Source of the DNA: Candidatus Zixiibacteriota bacterium
GTDB taxonomy: Bacteria > Zixibacteria > MSB-5A5 > GN15 > JAAZOE01
DNA: 60,124 nt
Reading direction: 5' to 3'
Assembly: GCA_036480375.1 (NCBI GenBank)
Contig: JAZGGI010000016.1
Coordinates: forward strand, 96,682-156,805
The notes below the pieces were generated by a model that had not been told where the DNA came from, made no database searches, and saw only the letters and a program-made list of their open reading frames with translations. The translations under genes and the position numbers were made by a program. Positions 14,554 to 21,428 of the stretch are shown piece by piece; position 1 is the first letter of the stretch, and every line of letters begins with the position of its first letter.

Positions 14554-17340
14554 ATGGCCGTAAAATATTTATTAGAGCTCAAAGTTAATGGAAATAGACA
14601 TACGGTTCCGGTAACGGGTGCGACCACGCTTCTTGATGTATTGCGCGAACAGATCGGATTAACCGGAGTCAAAAATGGATGCGGGGCGGGAGATTGCGGA
14701 TGCTGTACGGTTTTGATTGATAATCAACCGATGAATACATGTTTGATACTCGCATTGGAGGCTGAGGGCAAGGAAATCGTTACAATCGAGGGCCTGGCTA
14801 TTGGTGATAAATTACATCCGGTGCAGCGCGCGTTTATCGAGGAAGGCGCAATTCAATGCGGTTTCTGCACCCCGGCAATGGTTCTGACGACTAAGGCATT
14901 GCTTGATAATAATCCTGATCCGGCGGAAGATGAAATCCGAGAGGCGTTAAGCGGGACGCTGTGTCGTTGTACAGGATATACCAAAATAGTCGAAGCTATT
15001 CAACATTGGAAAAAATACAGAGAAAATGCCACTCGAACCGTGACACTCCCGGAAGGCAAAGAAGTAGTGGGCGGGCGATTTTCGAGGAAAGACGCGTATG
15101 AGAAAGTTACAGGAAGAGCAAAATATCCCGATGATATCAAATTACCCAATATGCTCTGGGGCAAAATCCTGACGAGCCCATACGCCCACGCGAGGATAAA
15201 AAGTATAGATATCAGCAAGGCTCTTGAAATTGAAGGTGTCAAGGCCATCTTAGTCGGAACCGATGTAACCGATACCATGTATGGTGTCAGCCCGGCGCGC
15301 TACGATGAGCATATTCTGGCCAAGGAAAAGGTTCGCCATGTGGGCGATGAGGTGGCGGCCATCGCTGCCGTTGATGAAGAGACGTGCCTGAAGGCGATGG
15401 AATTAATCGACGTTGAATATGAGGAACTGGAACCGGTCTTTGACCCGCATGAGGCCATGAAAGAAGGCGCTCCGGTTGTCCACAAGAAATATCCCAATAA
15501 CATTAATACCCGGGTTGATTGGAATTTTGGAGATGTAGAGAAGGGATTTGAAGAAGCCGATCTGGTTATGTCCGATTCGTATTCCGGGAATCGCACCTAT
15601 CAAAGTCCGATGGAGCCGCATTGCGCAGTCGCCGAATGGGGTGGAGACGAACGGGTGACAGTCTATACGACATCGCAGGTTGTCCATTATGTGCGTTATC
15701 AATTGTCGCGTCTTCTGGATATGCCCGACGGTGATATCAGGATTATCGGAACGTATTGCGGCGGTGGATTTGGAGGTAAGGCCGAAACGAATCCTTTGGA
15801 AATTTGCGCGGCTCTGTTATCCAAAAAATGCGGCCAGCCGGTTAAGATGCGTTATACCCGGTCGGAGATGTTTTATCATTGCCGGGGACGGCATAAACAA
15901 ATTATCGATTTAAAAATCGGTATGAAAAAAGATGGTACGATTACTGCCGTTAAAGAAAAGGCAATTCTGGAAGGCGGGGCCTATAGTTCGTACGGTGTAG
16001 TCGCGGTTTATTATGCCGGAGCGATGGTGCCGACTCTATATAAAATACCCAATTTCAAATTTGATGGATATAGAGTAAACACGAATCTACCGGCCTGCGG
16101 AGCGATGCGGGGGCATGGATGTCCCCATCCGAGATTCGCTTTTGAAAGCCTGATGACCAGAATGGCGGTTGAACTCGGATTGGACCCGATTGATGTTCGG
16201 ATGAAAAACGCCATGGATCCCGATACCAGAACCATTAATGATCTTGATATAGGGTCATGCGAATTGAAAGCTTGTCTTGAAACGGTTCGAAAGCGCAGCG
16301 GCTGGGATGAAAAATGGGGTAAGCTGCCTTTTGGTAAAGGCATTGGAATTGGCTGCGGCGGTTTTGTCAGCGGCGCCGGTTATCCGATTTACCGCTCAAA
16401 ATTCCCTCATTCGAACGCCGTAATTAAAGTCAGTGAAGATGGACATACGGTGACGCTATACACCGGGGAAACAGAGATCGGCCAGGGTTCATCGACGATC
16501 TTGCCGCAGATAGCGGCCGAAGCCATGGGAATAACATTCGACAAAATAAAGATCGTATATGCCGACACGGATTTAACGCCACTTGGATTCGGGGCATATT
16601 CGTCGCGAGTAACACTGATGGGTGGCAATGCCGCCAAGATGGCCGGAGAAGATGTCAAGAAGCAGATGATAAAAACGGCCTCGGGAATGATGGAATTGCC
16701 TGTTAACAAAATTGATATAAGGAAGAATCGAGTTTATGAAAAGGGTAATGAAGATAATTGGACTGCATGGCATGAAGTGGCGGCGAAGTATTTTTCAGAA
16801 AACGGACCGCTTTTGGGAAGGGGGCATTATTCTCCCCCGGAAGGATTAGGTGGTGATTTTAAGGGAGCAACAGTGGGTACATCGCCGGCTTATTCATTTA
16901 CCGCCTGCGTCTGTGAGGTTGATGTTGACATTGAAACGGGACGGGTGAAAGTCGTTAAGTTTACCGACGCTCATGATGTCGGTACTCCGATTAATCCGAT
17001 GGCGGTTGAGGGTCAGGCGGAGGGAGCTATCGCCATGATGCTGGGTGAAACTCTGCTGGAGGATATGCAGTTCGATGAAAAAGGCAATATTTTAAATCCC
17101 AACCTGCATGATTATTTGATACCCACGGCCAAGGATGTTCCGCCTATTGATAGTAATATTGTTGATTCATATGAACCGCAGGGGCCGTTTGGAGCAAAGG
17201 AAGTCGGAGAAGGATCGACTTTGCCGGTTATCGGCGCTATCGCCAACGCTATCTCTGATGCCATTGGAATTCAAATTAAAGAGCTGCCTATCACGGCGGA
17301 AAAAATCCTCCGGGAGTTGAAGAAAAGAGATCAGAAGTAA
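14554..17340 (+). CDS. Fused 2Fe-2S and molybdopterin-binding subunit of a xanthine dehydrogenase/aldehyde oxidoreductase-type enzyme
   Basis: A 928-residue fusion. ATG 14554 follows GAAGAG; a TTG at 14521 would overlap the FAD gene. The plant-type ferredoxin has Cys43, Cys48, Cys51 and Cys63. The second 2Fe-2S domain has Cys102, Cys105, Cys137 and Cys139 (CGFC...CRC). The Mo-cofactor domains start at about 165 (DAYEKVTGRAKYPDDI). They hold GGGFGGKAETNP, the substrate-side segment CGAMRGHGCPHPRFAFE, ETEIGQGSSTILPQIAAEAMG and the catalytic Glu886 in FGAKEVGEG. The layout without the flavin domain is that of Desulfovibrio aldehyde oxidoreductase, but here a separate FAD subunit is present. The substrate (purine, aldehyde or N-heterocycle) cannot be fixed. 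No cofactor maturation gene (XdhC type) is in the window. Confidence 0.93.
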   Translation: MAVKYLLELKVNGNRHTVPVTGATTLLDVLREQIGLTGVKNGCGAGDCGCCTVLIDNQPMNTCLILALEAEGKEIVTIEGLAIGDKLHPVQRAFIEEGAIQCGFCTPAMVLTTKALLDNNPDPAEDEIREALSGTLCRCTGYTKIVEAIQHWKKYRENATRTVTLPEGKEVVGGRFSRKDAYEKVTGRAKYPDDIKLPNMLWGKILTSPYAHARIKSIDISKALEIEGVKAILVGTDVTDTMYGVSPARYDEHILAKEKVRHVGDEVAAIAAVDEETCLKAMELIDVEYEELEPVFDPHEAMKEGAPVVHKKYPNNINTRVDWNFGDVEKGFEEADLVMSDSYSGNRTYQSPMEPHCAVAEWGGDERVTVYTTSQVVHYVRYQLSRLLDMPDGDIRIIGTYCGGGFGGKAETNPLEICAALLSKKCGQPVKMRYTRSEMFYHCRGRHKQIIDLKIGMKKDGTITAVKEKAILEGGAYSSYGVVAVYYAGAMVPTLYKIPNFKFDGYRVNTNLPACGAMRGHGCPHPRFAFESLMTRMAVELGLDPIDVRMKNAMDPDTRTINDLDIGSCELKACLETVRKRSGWDEKWGKLPFGKGIGIGCGGFVSGAGYPIYRSKFPHSNAVIKVSEDGHTVTLYTGETEIGQGSSTILPQIAAEAMGITFDKIKIVYADTDLTPLGFGAYSSRVTLMGGNAAKMAGEDVKKQMIKTASGMMELPVNKIDIRKNRVYEKGNEDNWTAWHEVAAKYFSENGPLLGRGHYSPPEGLGGDFKGATVGTSPAYSFTACVCEVDVDIETGRVKVVKFTDAHDVGTPINPMAVEGQAEGAIAMMLGETLLEDMQFDEKGNILNPNLHDYLIPTAKDVPPIDSNIVDSYEPQGPFGAKEVGEGSTLPVIGAIANAISDAIGIQIKELPITAEKILRELKKRDQK

Positions 17341-17426
17341 ATAATCGGATTTAATAAACTGCAGCTTTCGTTTGTCTATTCTTATCTTGATTGTCTTGAA
17401 AACGGAATCATAAGGAAATGATTTAA

Positions 17427-19058
17427 ATGAATATCGACACTAATATTCTGAAAAACAGGAATCAGAATAGATCGACGGTTGTATGCCGGAACGGCATTGT
17501 TTGCACCAGTCAGCCATTGGCCAGTATGGCCGGGATTGATATTTTGAAATCAGGCGGGAATGCCATAGACGCCGCGATTTGCGCCAACGCCGTATTGAGT
17601 GTTGTGGAGCCGATGAGTTGCGGGCCGGGGGGTGATTTATTCGCGATAGTATGGTTGGAAAGAGATAAAAGGCTATATGGCCTCAATGCCAGCGGACGGT
17701 CGCCATTTAATCTAGAGCTTTCTGACTTTCATGATCTGGGATTAAAGGAAATTCCACTGTATGGTCCATTATCGTGGAGCGTTCCGGGATGCGTTAGCGG
17801 TTGGGAGGCGTTGCGTAAAAAGTTCGCAAACCTAAATTATGATAAATTGTTTGAGGCGGCAATCGACTATGCCGAAGATGGCTTTCCGGTATCGCCGGTT
17901 ATATCTCGGAGTTGGGAAAAAGTAAAGTCGACGGAGTATCTTTCTCTTAGTGAGACATTTGCCCCCGGGAGGCAAACGCCGGGGTTTGGGGAAATATTCA
18001 GGAATTCCGGTCTCGTCGATTTTTATGGAATATTATTGAGAGATGGAATCGATTCTTTCTATCAAGGAGAGATTGCCGAAAGAATAGTCCGTTTTTCGGA
18101 AGCCAACGGCGGACGTCTTTCATTGAAAGATTTTAATGAGTATACAATGGAGTGGATTGAGCCGGTCACTTCGAATTATAGAGGTTATGATATTCGGGAA
18201 ATTCCGCCCAATTGTCAGGGGATAGCGGCTTTACAGATATTGAATATTTTGGACACTTTTGATATCGGATCGCTGAAACCAAATTCGGTCGAGCATTTAC
18301 ATCTTTTAATCGAGGCCAAGAAGCTGGCTTATGAAGACAGGGCCATTTATTATGCCGATATGGATTTCGCTAAAATCCCTCTGGAAGAACTTATATCGAA
18401 GGAATACGCGAGGGCAAGAGCGGCATTAATTAATCCGAATCGGGCTTTGAGTAAATTATCAGCGGGGGATCGAATGTCCGATACTATTTATTTAACGGCC
18501 GCCGATAAGGATGGTAACATGATATCTCTTATCCAAAGCATATATCATGGTTTCGGTTCTCAAATGGTACCAGATAAACTCGGATTTGCTCTCCAGAACA
18601 GGGGACACCTGTTTTCATTAAATCCAAATGATTTTAATAAATATGAACCGCATAAGAGGCCGTTCAATACAATAATGCCGGGATTTGTGACCCGAGACGG
18701 AAAACCGGTTTTTTCATTTGGAGTCATGGGGGGTGATTTTCAGCCTCAGGGACAGGCGCAAGTATTGATGAATATTATTGATTTTGGAATGTCGCCCCAG
18801 CAGGCAGGCGAACAGCCTCGCATTTGTCATTTTGGGAGTTCAACACCGACGGGAATAAAATCAAGTGATGGAGGAAGGGTTGGATTGGAGCGGCATCTTC
18901 CCGAAAATATCAAGCAAGGACTTGAGGATTTAGGGCATCGAATATTGCCGGATGAAGGGGTTTATGGCGGATATCAAGGAATTTGGCGCGAAGATAACCC
19001 CCTGCGCTATTTTGGAGGTTCCGATCCGCGGAAAGACGGTTGTTCGATCGGGTATTAA
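17427..19058 (+). CDS. Gamma-glutamyltransferase-family enzyme (cytoplasmic, YwrD-like)
   Basis: A 543-residue Ntn-hydrolase precursor that cuts itself into large and small subunits. The N-terminal signature is GIVCTSQPLASMAGIDILKSGGNAIDAAI followed by CGPGGDLFAIVW. The autocleavage and nucleophile Thr is Thr353 in MSDTIYLTAADKDGNMISLIQS, with the downstream block RPFNTIMPGFV and GVMGGDFQPQGQAQVL. There is no signal peptide, so it is cytoplasmic, unlike the periplasmic E. coli enzyme. ATG 17427 follows AAGGA. Because it is 86 bases downstream of the molybdenum enzyme, it may hydrolyse an amide or gamma-glutamyl intermediate in the same pathway. Family members also act on other acyl amides. 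Confidence 0.92.
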   Translation: MNIDTNILKNRNQNRSTVVCRNGIVCTSQPLASMAGIDILKSGGNAIDAAICANAVLSVVEPMSCGPGGDLFAIVWLERDKRLYGLNASGRSPFNLELSDFHDLGLKEIPLYGPLSWSVPGCVSGWEALRKKFANLNYDKLFEAAIDYAEDGFPVSPVISRSWEKVKSTEYLSLSETFAPGRQTPGFGEIFRNSGLVDFYGILLRDGIDSFYQGEIAERIVRFSEANGGRLSLKDFNEYTMEWIEPVTSNYRGYDIREIPPNCQGIAALQILNILDTFDIGSLKPNSVEHLHLLIEAKKLAYEDRAIYYADMDFAKIPLEELISKEYARARAALINPNRALSKLSAGDRMSDTIYLTAADKDGNMISLIQSIYHGFGSQMVPDKLGFALQNRGHLFSLNPNDFNKYEPHKRPFNTIMPGFVTRDGKPVFSFGVMGGDFQPQGQAQVLMNIIDFGMSPQQAGEQPRICHFGSSTPTGIKSSDGGRVGLERHLPENIKQGLEDLGHRILPDEGVYGGYQGIWREDNPLRYFGGSDPRKDGCSIGY

Positions 19059-19072
19059 CGAGAATTGAGATA

Positions 19073-19101
19073 TTGACATATTTTTTACTTTGCGGTATAT
19101 T
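19073..19101 (+). promoter_or_regulatory. Strong sigma70-type promoter of the dockerin propeller gene
   Basis: TTGACA (19073-19078), 17 bases, TATATT (19096-19101): a near-consensus promoter, 42 bases before the ATG at 19143, with AGGGGAAGA as ribosome site. Confidence 0.7.
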
Positions 19102-19142
19102 TAATATAACAACAATTACTTTTACGGAAATTAAGGGGAAGA

Positions 19143-20504
19143 ATGAATCTACTAATGAGCGTCATTTTCGAGTTATTCCTGATATTAGTCATAATATTAT
19201 CGCCACTAAAGATCACCTTTGCGCAAAGCGTTGATACCGTCTGGACAAGGAATTACTGGAAAGGATATTTCGATTCGGTAAACTGCATTCAGGAAACACA
19301 TGATAGCGGTTTTGTTATGGTCGGATGCGCTCAGATAGAAGGTGAGACACAATTCGACATTAACCTGATTAAAACCGATCGTGACGGCAGTCTGGAATGG
19401 TCAAAATTGATAGGCGATAGTCATCATGAAACGGGTTTCCATGTTATCCAGACATTTGACGGAGGTTATCTGATAAGCGCATATAGCGACGCATTTTCTT
19501 CGCCCCGGGATAACCGCGTCTGGATTGTTAAAACGGATTCCGTCGGGGACACGACATGGACTTATCCGTTTATTCAGTTGGATGGAAACGGTTATCCTCT
19601 CTATGCCGTTCAAACATTAGACAGCGGTTATGCCATCACCGGAGTAATAAACATATCATACTCAAACCAGGCGTTTATTTTGAGATTAACAAAAGACGGG
19701 GATTATATCTGGGCTTATCATTATGGCGAGTTTGGATATCAGGATGGTAAATTCATAACCGAGATGCCGGATGGTGGATTTATCGTTGCCGGTCACAATG
19801 ACCAACCCTACACTTCGAATTATGATTATAGAGTATTCAGAACTGATCAGTGGGGAACTAAATTATGGGATTCAACCTATGTATTGACCGATCATTATGA
19901 CGAGTTGAACGGCGTCTGTAAAGTAGATGATGGAATAGTTATGACGGGCCAGGCCAGAGCGGCCGGACATGTATTAAAAGTAGATTTTGAAGGAAATACC
20001 ATCTGGTCAAAATCAATCTCGCGATATGTTGCCAATGAAAAAAACTATTCTATAGTGCCAACTCCGGACGGTGGGTTAATGGTTGGGGGGTGGATATGGG
20101 TATCCTCTCATCGGCGGGATTTCAACTTTATCAAGTTAGACTCGGAAGGCGATTCACTCTGGGTCTATACCGTTGGAGGAGTTGATGACGATCATGGCAG
20201 GTCCGTTGTCGCGACTGCCGACGGCGGTTTCGCCATGGTTGGCACGAGCACATCATTTGTGAATGGTTCAAGTTTCTATCTGGCAAAAATAATAGAATAT
20301 CTATGTGGGAACGTCAATGGCGATGGAAGAGTCAATGTGTCTGACGCGGTATATCTTATAAATCATATTTTCAGGGGCGGGCTGGCTCCAGAACCGATTC
20401 AGGCGTCTAATGTCAATTGCGATGAGAGCGTTAGTGTATTCGATGCGGTCTGGCTGATAAATCATATATTTCGTGCTGGTGATGGGCCGTGTGAGTGTGA
20501 ATAA
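19143..20504 (+). CDS. Secreted seven-repeat propeller protein with C-terminal dockerin
   Basis: 453 residues. ATG 19143 follows AGGGGAAGA. The signal peptide ends near ITFAQS (about residue 28). Seven repeats of about 45-55 residues share a core [TM]xDGGFxxxGxx: THDSGFVMVG, TFDGGYLISA, TLDSGYAITG, MPDGGFIVAG, KVDDGIVMTG, TPDGGLMVGG and TADGGFAMVG. Each is followed by a xxLIKxDxxGxxxW strand, which fits a seven-bladed beta-propeller. The last 60 residues are a type I dockerin. Its first calcium loop is NVNGDGRVNVSD, and the second, degenerate one is NVNCDESVSVFD; each is followed by a helix xxLINHIFR. In this lineage, dockerins are common on exported proteins without being part of a cellulosome. 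The function is unknown, probably cell-surface or secreted. Confidence 0.85.
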   Translation: MNLLMSVIFELFLILVIILSPLKITFAQSVDTVWTRNYWKGYFDSVNCIQETHDSGFVMVGCAQIEGETQFDINLIKTDRDGSLEWSKLIGDSHHETGFHVIQTFDGGYLISAYSDAFSSPRDNRVWIVKTDSVGDTTWTYPFIQLDGNGYPLYAVQTLDSGYAITGVINISYSNQAFILRLTKDGDYIWAYHYGEFGYQDGKFITEMPDGGFIVAGHNDQPYTSNYDYRVFRTDQWGTKLWDSTYVLTDHYDELNGVCKVDDGIVMTGQARAAGHVLKVDFEGNTIWSKSISRYVANEKNYSIVPTPDGGLMVGGWIWVSSHRRDFNFIKLDSEGDSLWVYTVGGVDDDHGRSVVATADGGFAMVGTSTSFVNGSSFYLAKIIEYLCGNVNGDGRVNVSDAVYLINHIFRGGLAPEPIQASNVNCDESVSVFDAVWLINHIFRAGDGPCECE

Positions 20505-20536
20505 TCTATATATTTTCCTGTGAGAAATGAATAAAA

Positions 20537-20620
20537 TGCCGGAGGTCGGACTCGAACCGACACAGTGTTGCCACCGGGGGATTTTGAGTCCCCTGCGTCT
20601 ACCAGTTTCACCACTCCGGC
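20537..20620 (-). tRNA. tRNA-Leu (anticodon CAA)
   Basis: Reading the minus strand from 20620, the acceptor GCCGGAG pairs with CTCCGGC and is followed by discriminator A at 20537. The anticodon stem GGGGA/TCCCC carries loop CTCAAAA, so the anticodon is CAA. A long variable arm (CGGTGGCAACACTG), typical of class II tRNA, and the T arm GTCGG-TTCGAGT-CCGAC follow. CCA is not encoded. The integrase gene lies 19 bases from the 5' end of the tRNA, not the 3' end that is the usual attachment side. Confidence 0.95.
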
Positions 20621-20639
20621 ATTGTTGTGTATCAATAAG

Positions 20640-21398
20640 TTACGTAGATGATTGCTTCAGTGATTCCTTTCGGGTGTCCAAATAGTGTCCATTGAAATAC
20701 TTCAAAGACTCCACTGCATGCCTTTTATGCTCCGGACTGAGGTGTGAATATCTAAGTGTCATCTCTATTGTCTGATGCCCGATCAACTCTTTTACCGTGA
20801 ACAAATCCGTTCCATTCATTACGAGATGAGAGGCGAATGTATGTCTCAGATCATGAAAAGTGAAATCTTCGATATTCACCTTTTTGAGCGCATTGGCATA
20901 AGCAGTACGAAAATCATTTATCTGCTTACCGTTTGGTCTCGTGAATATGTACTCAGTTCTTTTCGGCATACCTTTAATCGCAAACATTATTGGCTCCGAC
21001 ATCGGTATATCTCGGCCATATCCGCTTTTTGAATCCAGAATATATATTGTCTTTTGGTTAAAGTCAATGTCTTCCCATCCTAAGTTCAAAATCTCTCCGA
21101 GCCGCATACCCGTATAAATAGCCATTATTACTATCGGTAGTAAGCGGTCTGGACATTCACTTAATAATCGCTGAATTTCTGGCTTCGTTAAGTACCGAAT
21201 CCTACCGGAGTTTTCCCTGAAAAGCTTAACTCGCTTCACTGGATTATCGACAACGATGTCCCATTCTATGGCCTTCGTGAACATATGTTTCAGGCACGCC
21301 AATTCTATGTTTACGGACGCAGCAGAAACCTCTTTGCTTCGGGCATTCTTGTACTTCTCGATTATTAAAGACTGTACGTCGTCAGACAATTCGGACAT
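20640..21398 (-). CDS. Tyrosine recombinase (phage integrase family), N-terminally truncated
   Basis: 252 residues holding a complete catalytic domain with all six active residues: Arg in TGMRLGEIL, Lys in DSKSGYGRDI, His-x-x-Arg in HDLRHTFAS, His in LIGHQTIEM and the nucleophile Tyr in LRYSHLSPEH. The front part begins inside the core-binding domain (LIIEKYKNARSKEVSAASVNIELACLKHMFTKAIEW). Full-length relatives are about 350-380 residues, so about 110 N-terminal residues (arm-binding and part of core-binding) are missing. Upstream the frame stays open for 10 more codons to the TAG that ends the preceding ATPase gene, so the cut lies at that junction. It is probably an inactive relic of an element next to tRNA-Leu. 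Confidence 0.85.
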   Translation of the reverse strand: MSELSDDVQSLIIEKYKNARSKEVSAASVNIELACLKHMFTKAIEWDIVVDNPVKRVKLFRENSGRIRYLTKPEIQRLLSECPDRLLPIVIMAIYTGMRLGEILNLGWEDIDFNQKTIYILDSKSGYGRDIPMSEPIMFAIKGMPKRTEYIFTRPNGKQINDFRTAYANALKKVNIEDFTFHDLRHTFASHLVMNGTDLFTVKELIGHQTIEMTLRYSHLSPEHKRHAVESLKYFNGHYLDTRKESLKQSST

Positions 21399-21428
21399 GT
21401 GTAGTTGAAATCTAAGCCACAGTTGCAG

